A DNA stretch of 42,528 bases from Bacillaceae bacterium SAS-127 (GTDB lineage: Bacteria > Bacillota > Bacilli > Bacillales > Domibacillaceae). Positions 24,438-33,506 of the stretch are shown here, in pieces. Positions within the stretch are counted from its first letter, which is position 1. The number at the start of each line of letters is the position of its first letter. The stretch lies in assembly GCA_002261155.1 (NCBI GenBank), contig NKXN01000011.1, positions 1 through 42,528 of the forward strand, in the 5' to 3' direction. The notes under the pieces were generated by a model that made no database searches, was not told the DNA's origin, and worked only from the letters and a program-made list of their open reading frames with translations. The position numbers and the translations under genes are program-made.

Positions 24438-25184
24438 ATGATCATTTGCAAAACCCCTCGAGAAATTGAGATTATGAGAGAAGCAGGTCGAATTGTCGCT
24501 TTGACACATAAAGAATTGCAAAAGCATATCTCTCCCGGTATAAAAACAAAAGAGTTAGATGAAATTGCAGAGAAATTTATTAAACAGCATGATGCAATTC
24601 CTTCTTTTAAAGGGTATAATGGTTTTCGTGGCAGCGTTTGTGCGTCAGTGAACGAAGAGTTGGTCCATGGTATTCCAGGAGACCGAGTGTTAAAAGAAGG
24701 AGACATCATCAGTTTAGATATCGGTGCAAACTATCGAGGCTATCATGGTGATTCTGCCTGGACGTATCCTGTTGGCTTAATCGCTCCTGAAACTCAGAAG
24801 CTATTAGAGGTAACAGAGGACTCGCTTTTTATCGGTTTAAAAGAAGCGAAGCCAGGTGAGCGTCTTTCAAACATCTCCCATGCGATTCAAACTTATGTTG
24901 AATCTAAGGGCTTTTCAATAGTTCGTGAGTATGTAGGACATGGAATCGGTCAAAACTTGCATGAGGATCCTCAAATTCCTCATTACGGTCCGCCGGGAAA
25001 AGGTCCAACACTCAAACCTGGGATGGTGCTTGCAATCGAACCGATGGTGAATGCTGGAAGTCGTTACGTCAAGACTCTTGGAGACAACTGGACAGTCGTT
25101 ACCCAAGATGGAAAAATGTGTGCTCATTTTGAACATACTGTCGCGATTACCGAATCAGGTTTTGAAATTTTAACGAAAGCCTAA
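24438..25184 (+). CDS. map: Methionine aminopeptidase, type I
   Basis: Removes the N-terminal methionine from nascent proteins, 248 residues. Metal ligands are D94, D105, H168, E201 and E232; H77 is the catalytic histidine. The ATG at 24438 gives [18 protein letters not shown], the Bacillus N-terminus, although the frame is open further upstream inside adk. Only one base separates it from the adk stop and the ribosome binding site is weak (AAAGGA), so translation may depend on coupling. Confidence 0.96.
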   Translation: MIICKTPREIEIMREAGRIVALTHKELQKHISPGIKTKELDEIAEKFIKQHDAIPSFKGYNGFRGSVCASVNEELVHGIPGDRVLKEGDIISLDIGANYRGYHGDSAWTYPVGLIAPETQKLLEVTEDSLFIGLKEAKPGERLSNISHAIQTYVESKGFSIVREYVGHGIGQNLHEDPQIPHYGPPGKGPTLKPGMVLAIEPMVNAGSRYVKTLGDNWTVVTQDGKMCAHFEHTVAITESGFEILTKA

Positions 25185-25286
25185 ATCAAAAGGTGTTTTC
25201 CAAACGTTGATTCAAGAATGAATACCAGGCTCGCTTAACACCGGTATAGCGGGGTTCTGTATGAAAAGAGAAGGGAGAAGAAACTC

Positions 25287-25654
<368 letters not shown>

Positions 25655-25678
25655 TTATAAAGGGAGGTGCACATATAT

Positions 25679-26044
25679 ATGGCACGTGTAGCAGGTGTTG
25701 ATATTCCACGCGACAAGCGTGTAGTTATCTCATTAACTTACATCTATGGTATTGGCAGAAATACTGCTGAACAAATCTTAGCGGAAGCTGGTGTTTCTCA
25801 AGACACTCGTGTACGTGACCTTACGGAAGATGAATTAAACAAAATCCGTGAAGTCATTGACAAATTGAAAGTTGAGGGTGACCTTCGTCGTGAAATCTCT
25901 CTTAACATCAAACGTCTAATGGAAATCGGTTCTTACCGTGGACTACGTCATCGCCGTGGTTTACCAGTTCGTGGACAAAATACGAAGAACAATGCTCGTA
26001 CTCGTAAAGGTCCTCGTAAAACTGTAGCTAACAAGAAAAAATAA
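25679..26044 (+). CDS. rpsM: 30S ribosomal protein S13
   Basis: Ribosomal protein S13, 121 residues, at the top of the 30S head, contacting P-site tRNA and L5. The ATG at 25679 gives [16 protein letters not shown], the normal start; the in-frame ATG 12 bases earlier is too close to the AGGGAGGTG site. The C-terminal [19 protein letters not shown] tail is standard. Confidence 0.97.
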   Translation: MARVAGVDIPRDKRVVISLTYIYGIGRNTAEQILAEAGVSQDTRVRDLTEDELNKIREVIDKLKVEGDLRREISLNIKRLMEIGSYRGLRHRRGLPVRGQNTKNNARTRKGPRKTVANKKK

Positions 26045-26051
26045 TCGGTAA

Positions 26052-26459
<408 letters not shown>

Positions 26460-26628
26460 TTTTTCTGTATAATTTTTATATCTCTGTCAATAATGGGATA
26501 TAATAGGGTGTTACGTTCAATACAGACTTAGTAAACCAGTTGTTGTGCGCAATCGGGAACGTAAACATGGGGGAATTTCGGTTGAATGTTAAGCCGGGGT
26601 TTCGACGTATTGAAGGAGGTATAATTGA
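26460..26628 (+). promoter_or_regulatory. rpsK-rpoA gap with -10-like boxes and a leader hairpin
   Basis: Two perfect TATAAT words (26468-26473 and 26499-26504) occur without good -35 boxes. An 8 bp helix (TTACGTTC 26511-26518 with GAACGTAA 26557-26564) follows the second one. An internal promoter for rpoA-rplQ with a folded leader is possible but not strongly supported. Confidence 0.35.
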
Positions 26629-27573
26629 ATGATCGAAATTGAAAAACCAAAAATTGAAACGGTTGAGATCAGCGATGATGCCACTCATGGAAAATTTGTC
26701 GTAGAACCACTTGAGCGTGGATATGGTACAACTTTGGGTAACTCCTTACGTCGTATACTATTATCCTCACTCCCAGGTGCTGCTGTCACATCTATTCAGA
26801 TTGACGGGGTGTTGCATGAGTTCTCAACAATTGAAGGCGTCGTAGAAGATGTTACATCAATTATCTTAAATATTAAGAAGCTAGCGCTAAAAATTTACTC
26901 TGATGAGGAAAAAACGCTAGAGATTGATGTGCAAGGAAATGGCGTAGTTACAGCTGCTGATATTACGCATGATAGTGATGTGGAAATTCTTAACCCAGAT
27001 TTGCATATTGCAACTTTAGGTGAGAATGCACATTTCCGTATGCGTTTAACAGCACAGCGTGGAAGAGGTTACAATCCAGCTGTTCAAAACAAAAAGGAAG
27101 ATCATCCAATTGGTGTGATTCCGATTGACTCCATCTATACGCCAGTTGAGCGTGTAAACTACCAAGTAGAAAGCACGCGCGTTGGACAATTAACAAACTA
27201 TGATAAATTATCATTGGATGTTTGGACAGATGGCAGCATTGGTCCGAAAGAAGCAATTTCTTTAGGAGCAAAAATCTTAACTGAACACTTAAACATCTTC
27301 GTAGGCTTAACAGACGAAGCTCAAAATGCTGAGATTATGGTTGAAAAAGAAGAAGACCAAAAAGAAAAAGTTCTAGAAATGACAATTGAAGAGCTTGATC
27401 TTTCTGTCCGTTCTTACAACTGCTTAAAGCGTGCTGGCATTAATACAGTACAAGAGCTTGCGAGCAAGAGTGAAGAGGATATGATGAAGGTTCGAAATCT
27501 TGGCCGTAAATCACTTGAAGAAGTGAAAGCGAAGCTAGATGAGCTTGGTTTAGGATTAAGAAAAGAAGATTGA
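26629..27573 (+). CDS. rpoA: DNA-directed RNA polymerase alpha subunit
   Basis: Alpha subunit of RNA polymerase, 314 residues. The N-terminal domain (about 1-228) dimerises and assembles beta and beta-prime. A flexible charged linker ([10 protein letters not shown]) leads to the C-terminal domain (about 245-314), which contacts UP-elements and activators. [20 protein letters not shown] is the conserved C-terminal helix-hairpin-helix segment. The start follows GAAGGAGG. It is the third core polymerase gene in this window. Confidence 0.98.
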   Translation: MIEIEKPKIETVEISDDATHGKFVVEPLERGYGTTLGNSLRRILLSSLPGAAVTSIQIDGVLHEFSTIEGVVEDVTSIILNIKKLALKIYSDEEKTLEIDVQGNGVVTAADITHDSDVEILNPDLHIATLGENAHFRMRLTAQRGRGYNPAVQNKKEDHPIGVIPIDSIYTPVERVNYQVESTRVGQLTNYDKLSLDVWTDGSIGPKEAISLGAKILTEHLNIFVGLTDEAQNAEIMVEKEEDQKEKVLEMTIEELDLSVRSYNCLKRAGINTVQELASKSEEDMMKVRNLGRKSLEEVKAKLDELGLGLRKED

Positions 27574-27614
27574 TGACAGAATAAAAAACGATTTCAACAA
27601 AGGAGGGTATCTTC

Positions 27615-28010
27615 ATGGCTTACAGAAAGCTAGGACGTACAAGCGCTCAGCGTAAAGCAATGCTTCGTGATTTAACGACTGACTTGATCATCAGCGAGCG
27701 CATTGAAACAACTGAAGCACGTGCGAAAGAACTTCGCTCAGTTGTGGAAAAAATGATTACACTTGGTAAACGTGGTGACTTACATGCTCGTCGTCAAGCA
27801 GCTGCTTTCCTTCGTAACGAAGTAGCATCAGTGGTTGAAGTAGAAGACGAGAATGGCAAGAAGAAAGAAAAGCCTGTATATGCAATACAAAAGCTTTTCT
27901 CAGACGTTGCTCCTCGTTACAGCGAGCGCCAAGGTGGTTATACTCGCATTATGAAAATGGGTCCTCGTCGTGGTGACGGTGCACCAATGGTTATTATTGA
28001 GCTTGTGTAA
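27615..28010 (+). CDS. rplQ: 50S ribosomal protein L17
   Basis: Ribosomal protein L17, 131 residues, at the tunnel exit side of the 50[21 protein letters not shown] and [16 protein letters not shown] are diagnostic. It is about 11 residues longer than the 120-residue B. subtilis protein because of a charged insertion around residues 73-87 ([15 protein letters not shown]). Last gene of the S10-spc-alpha cluster, followed by a terminator. Confidence 0.96.
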   Translation: MAYRKLGRTSAQRKAMLRDLTTDLIISERIETTEARAKELRSVVEKMITLGKRGDLHARRQAAAFLRNEVASVVEVEDENGKKKEKPVYAIQKLFSDVAPRYSERQGGYTRIMKMGPRRGDGAPMVIIELV

Positions 28011-28029
28011 TTATCAATAAAACCACTAC

Positions 28030-28073
28030 AAGGGCAGAACACTCCAGCTATGCTTGGGTTTTGCCCTTTTTTT
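28030..28073 (+). terminator. Rho-independent terminator after rplQ
   Basis: AAGGGCAGAAC and the complementary arm ending TTTTGCCCTT form a stem with one mismatch. A run of seven or more T follows (about 28067-28073). It ends the long ribosomal cluster 20 bases after rplQ. A second, bulged hairpin (28077-28089 with 28097-28110) follows directly. Confidence 0.85.
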
Positions 28074-28147
28074 ATAACAATAAGAAAGCAGTATACGCTT
28101 TTCTTATTGTCGTTGAAGACTGAATAGTATGAAGCTTGAGCGTTATG

Positions 28148-28267
28148 ATGAGCAACTTAGAGTGACTCGTCTAGCTCATGCACCCCTTCCGCTCTTATCG
28201 CATTAAGAGGCTGATTTTTTGGCAGAAAAAGGACTTTTTCTTTGGAATGGGGTGCGGGCTTTTTTTT
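28148..28267 (+). promoter_or_regulatory. Attenuator-like structured leader upstream of ecfA1
   Basis: A long terminator stem is formed by 28173-28190 with 28244-28260: about 16 bp, with a 2-base bulge at 28178-28179 and a 1-base bulge at 28248. A T-run follows at 28261-28267. Two further hairpins sit inside it: CTCTTA/TAAGAG (28192-28209) and AGAAAAAG/CTTTTTCT (28224-28241). An alternative helix, ATGAGC (28148-28153) with GCTCAT (28174-28179), extended by TAGA/TCTA (28058+100-28061+100, that is 28158-28161 with 28170-28173), uses the same 5' arm. The two are mutually exclusive, the usual layout of transcription attenuation. It may instead be a simple back-up terminator. No ligand is known. 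Confidence 0.5.
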
Positions 28268-28312
28268 GTATAGACAACTTTTTCGAGTAGGTAAGTCGAG
28301 AGGAGGAGAGCC

Positions 28313-29152
28313 ATGAAGGAACCAATCATTTCGATTGAACATGTGTATTTCCGATATCCAGAACAAGCAGATTATGCTTTGAAAGATATTACATTAAATG
28401 TGTATCGAGGAGAATGGTTAGCCATTGTTGGCCATAATGGTTCAGGAAAGTCGACTCTCGCCAAAATGTTGAATGGTCTTCATTATCCTGAGAAGGGGAG
28501 CGTCACCATTAGTGGCACTTTATTAGAGGAAGAGCAAGTTTGGGAGATTCGCAAACGGCTTGGGATGGTCTTTCAAAATCCAGATAATCAATTTGTGGGC
28601 ACAACTGTGCAGGATGATGTGGCTTTTGGGTTAGAAAATAACGGTGTTCCGTATGCGGTGATGAAAGAAAGGGTACAAGATTCCTTGCAGAAAGTAGGAA
28701 TGCTCGATTTTCTGAATCAAGAGCCGCACCATCTATCTGGAGGTCAAAAGCAACGAGTGGCAATCGCTGGAGTCATTGCTTTACAGCCAGAGATCATCTT
28801 ACTTGATGAGGCTACGTCTATGCTTGACCCTAGAGGGAGAGAAGAAGTGTTACAGACCGTACGTCAATTAAATGAAGAACAAGATTTAACTGTTATTTCG
28901 ATTACACATGATTTAGAAGAAGCTGCACGAGCGGATCGAATCATTGTGTTAAATAAAGGGACGGTGCATACGGTCGGTACGCCTGAAGAGATTTTTCAAA
29001 TGAATGAAGAGCTGGTTCAATTAGGGCTTGATGTACCCTTTTCTGTAAAATTGAGTGACCAATTACGATCACACGGTTTTTCGATTCAACAAAATTATTT
29101 AACAGAAGAAGAGCTGGTGAGGGAATTATGGATATCCAACTTCAAGAAGTAG
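28313..29152 (+). CDS. ecfA1: ECF transporter ATPase A1
   Basis: ATP-binding subunit of an energy-coupling factor transporter, 279 residues, in the position of B. subtilis ybxA/cbiO1. Walker A is GHNGSGKST (40-48), the Q-loop glutamine is Q88, the signature is LSGGQ (141-145), Walker B is IILLDE (161-166) and the switch histidine is H199. With EcfA2 and EcfT it forms the shared module that powers different S-components for vitamins or metals; no S-component gene is in the window. The start follows GAGGAGAG. It overlaps ecfA2 by 25 bases. Confidence 0.95.
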   Translation: MKEPIISIEHVYFRYPEQADYALKDITLNVYRGEWLAIVGHNGSGKSTLAKMLNGLHYPEKGSVTISGTLLEEEQVWEIRKRLGMVFQNPDNQFVGTTVQDDVAFGLENNGVPYAVMKERVQDSLQKVGMLDFLNQEPHHLSGGQKQRVAIAGVIALQPEIILLDEATSMLDPRGREEVLQTVRQLNEEQDLTVISITHDLEEAARADRIIVLNKGTVHTVGTPEEIFQMNEELVQLGLDVPFSVKLSDQLRSHGFSIQQNYLTEEELVRELWISNFKK

Positions 29153-29997
29153 AGTATCGTTATGCAGCAGGCACTCCTTTTGAGCATAAGGCCCTTCACA
29201 ATGTCAGCTTCACGATTCCGAGCGGCACCTATTTAGCGATTATTGGACATACAGGCTCAGGAAAGTCGACGATCTTGCAGCATTTAAATGCTTTGCTGCA
29301 GCCAACAAACGGTCAAGTCCATATTGGTGATCGGATCGTTTCATCAGAAAAGAAGGAAAAGAATTTAAAAGACGTCCGCAAGCGTGTAGGGATTGTCTTT
29401 CAGTTTCCGGAGCATCAGCTGTTTGAAGAAACGGTCGAAAAAGATATTTGCTATGGCCCGATGAATTTCGGTGTATCGGAAGAAGAAGCGAAGCAACGAG
29501 CCAAACAAGTGATCCGCCAGGTGGGGTTGTCTGAGGAAATATTAAACAAATCACCCTTTGACTTATCAGGGGGGCAAATGCGGCGAGTAGCGATTGCTGG
29601 TGTGCTAGCGATGGAACCGGAAGTCATTGTGTTAGATGAGCCAACAGCCGGCCTTGATCCGAGAGGGCGCAAGGAAATGATGAAGATGTTTGCTACCCTT
29701 CACAAGGAGCGAAACTTATCGACCATTCTTGTGACACATAGCATGGAGGATGCCGCTCTGTATGCCGATGAAATGGTCATTATGCATCAAGGCGAGGTGT
29801 ATCAAAAAGGCAAGCCACGCGAGCTATTTTCTAAACGAGAAGAATTGTTTCAATTAGGGCTCAGTGTACCAGAGGTCGTTCGTTTTCAACATCGTTTTGA
29901 AGAAGAGTCTGGTATCAAACTCGAAAAAACATGCTTGACGATGGATGAGCTTGTTGAGCAGTTGCAACTTGTGCATAAGCGAGGTGAGGGCCGATGA
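29128..29997 (+). CDS. ecfA2: ECF transporter ATPase A2
   Basis: Second ATPase of the ECF module, 289 residues, pairing with EcfA1 as a heterodimer. Walker A is GHTGSGKST (40-48), Q92 lies in the [11 protein letters not shown]-loop typical of EcfA2, the signature is LSGGQ (146-150) and Walker B is VIVLDE (166-171). It starts inside ecfA1 and its stop overlaps the ecfT start (ATGA), so all three are translationally coupled. Confidence 0.95.
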   Translation: MDIQLQEVEYRYAAGTPFEHKALHNVSFTIPSGTYLAIIGHTGSGKSTILQHLNALLQPTNGQVHIGDRIVSSEKKEKNLKDVRKRVGIVFQFPEHQLFEETVEKDICYGPMNFGVSEEEAKQRAKQVIRQVGLSEEILNKSPFDLSGGQMRRVAIAGVLAMEPEVIVLDEPTAGLDPRGRKEMMKMFATLHKERNLSTILVTHSMEDAALYADEMVIMHQGEVYQKGKPRELFSKREELFQLGLSVPEVVRFQHRFEEESGIKLEKTCLTMDELVEQLQLVHKRGEGR

Positions 29998-30791
29998 TGG
30001 AAAAAATGGTCTTTGGCCGCTATTTGCCACTTGACTCCGTTGTCCATCGACTAGATCCTCGGGCAAAGCTCTTATTTATTTTTGTCTATGTAGCGATCGT
30101 CTTCCTAGCTAATAACGTATTCACTTATGGTTTATTGCTCTTATTTACTTTTCTAGCGATCTTTTTATCTAAAATTAATATTCGCTTTTTAATTATTGGG
30201 TTAAAACCGCTCTTATGGATCATTATTTTTACGTTTTCATTGCATCTGTTTTTGACAAAGGAAGGCGATCTTCTTTGGAAAGCAGGCTGGATTGAAATTT
30301 ATGAAGGCGGCTTACAGCAAGGGGCATTTATTTCTTTGCGGTTTCTACTGTTAATCTTTATGACGTCGCTATTGACGTTGACGACGTCGCCTATTTCTAT
30401 CACAGATGGACTAGAAAGCTTGCTGAAGCCATTTAAAAAGATGAAGCTACCTGTCCATGAGCTGGCGTTAATGATGTCGATTTCCTTGCGTTTCATTCCG
30501 ACGTTAATGGATGAAACCGAGAAGATTATGAAAGCGCAAATGGCTCGAGGAGCAGACTTTTCTAGCGGTCCAATTAAAGAGCGAGTAAAGGCGATTGTGC
30601 CACTCTTGATTCCGTTGTTTGTTAGCGCATTTAAGCGAGCAGAAGACTTAGCAACAGCGATGGAAGCGAGAGGCTATCGCGGTGGCGAAGGACGGACGAA
30701 ATATCGGTTGTTGCAGTGGACGATGAAAGACACCATCTTGCTGCTTGTGCTACTAATTTTAGCTGTCGTCCTGTTTTATTTAAGGAGTTAA
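29994..30791 (+). CDS. ecfT: ECF transporter transmembrane subunit T
   Basis: Membrane scaffold of the ECF module, 265 residues. Hydrophobic segments fall near residues 25-42, 45-60, 66-86, 110-132 and 243-263. The two ARG coupling motifs, at 184-186 (AQMARGADF) and 225-227 (AMEARGYRG), contact the ATPases and are both intact. The start overlaps the ecfA2 stop by four bases; a second ATG follows immediately at 29997 and could be the true start. Confidence 0.94.
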   Translation: MMEKMVFGRYLPLDSVVHRLDPRAKLLFIFVYVAIVFLANNVFTYGLLLLFTFLAIFLSKINIRFLIIGLKPLLWIIIFTFSLHLFLTKEGDLLWKAGWIEIYEGGLQQGAFISLRFLLLIFMTSLLTLTTSPISITDGLESLLKPFKKMKLPVHELALMMSISLRFIPTLMDETEKIMKAQMARGADFSSGPIKERVKAIVPLLIPLFVSAFKRAEDLATAMEARGYRGGEGRTKYRLLQWTMKDTILLLVLLILAVVLFYLRS

Positions 30792-30805
30792 CGGAGTGGT
30801 GAAAG

Positions 30806-31549
30806 ATGAATCGCATTAAATGTATCATTTCTTATGACGGAGCGTTGTTTTCTGGCTATCAAATTCAGCCGAACGGTCGCACCGTACAAGAGGAGATCGA
30901 AAAAGTACTGAAAAAAATGCATAAAGGTCGCGATGTGAAAGTGATCGCTTCTGGGCGAACGGATGCCGGTGTTCATGCCGTTGGACAAGTCATTCATTTT
31001 GACACGCCGCTCGCGCTGCCAGCTGAGCGTTGGCCTGTCGCATTCAATAGCCAGCTTCCAGGAGACATTGCCGTACTAACAGCGGAAATCGTTCTACAAT
31101 CGTTTCACGCTCGTTTTTCGCCTATCGGGAAGGAGTATCGGTACAAAATCTATCAAGAGCCGCATAGAAGCCCGTTTAAGCGCTTTTACGCCTATCACTG
31201 TCCATTTGACCTTAACTTGGAGTCGATGCGTCAGGCGGCTACTCATTTGATCGGTACGCACGATTTCACGAGCTTTTGTTCAGCGAAAACGGAAGTGCAG
31301 GATAAAGTGAGAGAAGTGAAAGAAATTACTATTCAACAGCGAGACGATGAAATTGAACTGAAATTCGTCGGAAACGGATTTTTATATAATATGGTCCGAA
31401 TTATGACAGGAACATTGATTGAGGTAGGGATGGGAAAACGAGATCCCTATGAAGTAAAAAAAATTTTAGAAGCGAAGGATCGGGGGCAAGCCGGTAAAAC
31501 GGCACCAGCAGAAGGCTTGTATCTTCAGCAAGTATTCTATGGCAACTAA
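30806..31549 (+). CDS. truA: tRNA pseudouridine(38-40) synthase TruA
   Basis: Converts uridines 38-40 of tRNA anticodon arms to pseudouridine, 247 residues. The catalytic aspartate is D53 in ASGRTDAGVHA. The C-terminal half has FCSAKTEVQDKVREV and the GNGFLYNMVRIM motif typical of TruA. The start follows a GGAGTGGTG site, 15 bases after ecfT. The same order, ecfT-truA-rplM-rpsI, occurs in B. subtilis. Confidence 0.96.
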   Translation: MNRIKCIISYDGALFSGYQIQPNGRTVQEEIEKVLKKMHKGRDVKVIASGRTDAGVHAVGQVIHFDTPLALPAERWPVAFNSQLPGDIAVLTAEIVLQSFHARFSPIGKEYRYKIYQEPHRSPFKRFYAYHCPFDLNLESMRQAATHLIGTHDFTSFCSAKTEVQDKVREVKEITIQQRDDEIELKFVGNGFLYNMVRIMTGTLIEVGMGKRDPYEVKKILEAKDRGQAGKTAPAEGLYLQQVFYGN

Positions 31550-31569
31550 TCCGGGTGTGACATTTTTTC

Positions 31570-31598
31570 TTGACAATGATTTCTGAAAGATATATTAT
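31570..31598 (+). promoter_or_regulatory. Sigma-A promoter for rplM-rpsI
   Basis: The consensus -35 box TTGACA (31570-31575) is followed after 17 bases by TATTAT (31593-31598), five of six matches. It predicts transcription from about 31605 and a leader of about 95 bases before rplM. Confidence 0.8.
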
Positions 31599-31604
31599 AT
31601 CATA

Positions 31605-31682
31605 TGGTATGTTATTTAACCCCACGATGAGCCCCGGAAAGCAATTCGTGATATAAATACAGTGAACCAAAAACATATTTTT
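31605..31682 (+). promoter_or_regulatory. Probable L13-type autoregulatory leader of rplM
   Basis: Between the promoter and the rplM ribosome binding site lie an outer helix TATGTT (31608-31613) with AACATA (31672-31677) and an inner helix CACGA (31623-31627) with TCGTG (31646-31650). Firmicutes carry a known L13 leader RNA family at this position. The match here is by position and fold only, not by a covariance search. Confidence 0.5.
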
Positions 31683-31699
31683 TAGGAGGGTAAACACAA

Positions 31700-32137
31700 A
31701 TGCGTACGACTTATATGGCAAAAGCTAGCGAAATCGAACGTAAATGGTACGTTGTTGATGCTGAAGGCAAGACTTTAGGTCGCCTTTCAAGCGAAGTAGC
31801 GTCTATTTTACGCGGTAAACATAAACCAACATATACACCACACGTTGACACTGGTGATCACGTGATCATCATCAATGCAGAAAAAATCGAATTAACAGGT
31901 AAGAAATTAACGGATAAAATTTATTACCGTCACAGCATGTACCCAGGTGGATTAAAAACCCGTACTGCTTTAGAAATGCGCACAAACTATCCAGAAAGAA
32001 TGCTTGAGCTTGCAATTAAAGGCATGCTTCCAAAAGGTTCTTTAGGACGTCAAATGGCGAAGAAATTACACGTTTATGCTGGCCCAGAGCACAAGCATGA
32101 AGCACAAAAACCAGAAGCTTACGAACTTCGCGGTTAA
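31700..32137 (+). CDS. rplM: 50S ribosomal protein L13
   Basis: Ribosomal protein L13, 145 residues, an early 23S rRNA binder. [20 protein letters not shown] and [15 protein letters not shown] are typical, and the length equals that of B. subtilis. The start follows TTAGGAGGG. Co-transcribed with rpsI from the promoter at 31570-31598; probably autoregulated through the leader. Confidence 0.97.
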   Translation: MRTTYMAKASEIERKWYVVDAEGKTLGRLSSEVASILRGKHKPTYTPHVDTGDHVIIINAEKIELTGKKLTDKIYYRHSMYPGGLKTRTALEMRTNYPERMLELAIKGMLPKGSLGRQMAKKLHVYAGPEHKHEAQKPEAYELRG

Positions 32138-32166
32138 TTAATAATTAATAAGAGGAGGTCATTATC

Positions 32167-32559
32167 TTGGCACAAGTTCAATATATCGGAACAGGTCGCC
32201 GCAAGAGCTCAGTTGCTCGCGTGCGCTTAGTACCTGGAGATGGAAAAATCGTCATCAACGGACGTGACGTAGTAGACTATATCCCATTCGAAGCTTTACG
32301 TACAGTAATCAAGCAACCTCTAGTTGCGACTGAAACTGTAAACAGCTACGATGTACATGTAAACGTAAACGGAGGCGGCTACACAGGTCAAGCTGGAGCA
32401 ATCCGCCACGGTATCGCTCGTGCGTTACTTCAAGCAGATCCTGAATTCCGTCCAACATTAAAACGCGCTGGTTACTTAACTCGTGACGCTCGTATGAAAG
32501 AACGTAAAAAATACGGTCTTAAAGGCGCTCGTCGTGCACCTCAGTTCTCAAAACGTTAA
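32167..32559 (+). CDS. rpsI: 30S ribosomal protein S9
   Basis: Ribosomal protein S9, 130 residues, whose C-terminal SKR tail touches P-site tRNA. The start is TTG ([19 protein letters not shown]), as in B. subtilis, after AGAGGAGG. The last codons and stop (32544-32569) are repeated almost exactly at 39163-39188, on the far side of the accessory block that follows. In B. subtilis the genes after rpsI are ybaJ-ybaK-cwlD. Confidence 0.97.
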   Translation: MAQVQYIGTGRRKSSVARVRLVPGDGKIVINGRDVVDYIPFEALRTVIKQPLVATETVNSYDVHVNVNGGGYTGQAGAIRHGIARALLQADPEFRPTLKRAGYLTRDARMKERKKYGLKGARRAPQFSKR

Positions 32560-32569
32560 TCTGGCGTTT
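32544..32569 (+). repeat. Left copy of direct repeat at rpsI 3' end (att-like)
   Basis: These 26 bases cover the last codons and stop of rpsI and the first bases downstream. They match 39163-39188 at 23 of 26 positions, the core CAAAACGTTAATCT versus TAAAACGTTAATCT being nearly identical. Weaker similarity extends on both sides. This looks like the left junction of an integrated segment. Confidence 0.7.
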
Positions 32570-32572
32570 TCG

Positions 32573-32608
32573 AAACCCTTTCTCGCAATTGCGGGGAAGG
32601 GTTTTTTT
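32573..32608 (+). terminator. Rho-independent terminator after rpsI
   Basis: The arms AAACCCTT-CTCGC and GCG-GGAAGGGTT pair around an AATT loop. A run of seven T follows (32602-32608). It ends the rplM-rpsI unit 13 bases after the stop and insulates it from the accessory block. Confidence 0.88.
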
Positions 32609-32750
32609 GGGTTTCTTCAACCTTCCGACTCTATTCTTCAAACCCGCTTTATAGATTAAATTTGGTAACTATTATATAAAAAGGTTGTGTTATCCTTAAG
32701 TTGAGCGGTTTATTTGAAAAAAGCTTTTCTATAGTAGAAAGAGTGATGAA

Positions 32751-33500
32751 ATGAGTGTTTTTATTTTAGAAGATGACGTGATTCAAGCGGAAAAATTAAA
32801 GCGGATGATCAAGGCTATTTGTGAGGAACAAAAGATAGGGGATGTCCCCATTTTTGCTACGAGTAAAGGTGAACGTATTATCGAAAGAATCGCTCATTCT
32901 TCCAGGAATAACATTTATTTTTTAGATATTGAAATAAAGAACGAGGAGCAAAAAGGATTTAAAGTGGCACAGGACATCCGTAGAGTAGATGAACGAGGAA
33001 TTATTGTGTTTATTACGACCCATTCGGAGTTTGCTCCCATTTCATACCAGTACATGGTGTCTGCTTTAACGTTTATTGACAAACATTTAAATCAAGAAAT
33101 GCTTTATGCTCATGTTGAAAAATGTTTATTAAAATATAAACAATCGAATCAACACTTTGCGCCAGTGGATGATTTCATTTTAGAAAATGCTCATGCGACG
33201 ATACGAGTTCCTTTTGCGGATATTGAGTATGTGATGACAGCCGAGCCTCATCGTCTAGAGCTAATGACAGCTAATCGAGTCATTCGTTTTTACGGGAAGC
33301 TAAAAGAGGTGGAGGATCGTGATGAGCGTTTAATCCGCTGTCATCAATCTTATGTCGTGAATGTAGAGAAAATTGTTGAACTCAATATGAAAGAAAAAGT
33401 GGCTGTTTTAACGAACGAGGCTCGTGTACCCGTATCTCGTCGTTTATTCAAAAAAGTGAATACAACGTGGCAGCACTATCTTTCCGAGAATGGTGGTTAG
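32751..33500 (+). CDS. LytTR-family response regulator (AgrA/ComE type)
   Basis: A 249-residue response regulator. The receiver domain (about 1-125) has the acidic pair D8-D9, phospho-acceptor D59 in YFLDIE, and a conserved lysine in FIDKHL. The C-terminal half (about 142-245) is a LytTR DNA-binding domain, with RCHQSYVVNVEKI and VPVSRRLFKKV typical of the AgrA/ComE group. Such regulators usually bind direct repeats and respond to peptide signals through an AgrC/ComD-type kinase, which follows after 6 bases. No clear promoter or signal-peptide gene is visible upstream. Not present at this position in B. subtilis. Confidence 0.88.
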   Translation: MSVFILEDDVIQAEKLKRMIKAICEEQKIGDVPIFATSKGERIIERIAHSSRNNIYFLDIEIKNEEQKGFKVAQDIRRVDERGIIVFITTHSEFAPISYQYMVSALTFIDKHLNQEMLYAHVEKCLLKYKQSNQHFAPVDDFILENAHATIRVPFADIEYVMTAEPHRLELMTANRVIRFYGKLKEVEDRDERLIRCHQSYVVNVEKIVELNMKEKVAVLTNEARVPVSRRLFKKVNTTWQHYLSENGG

Positions 33501-33506
33501 ACATAA

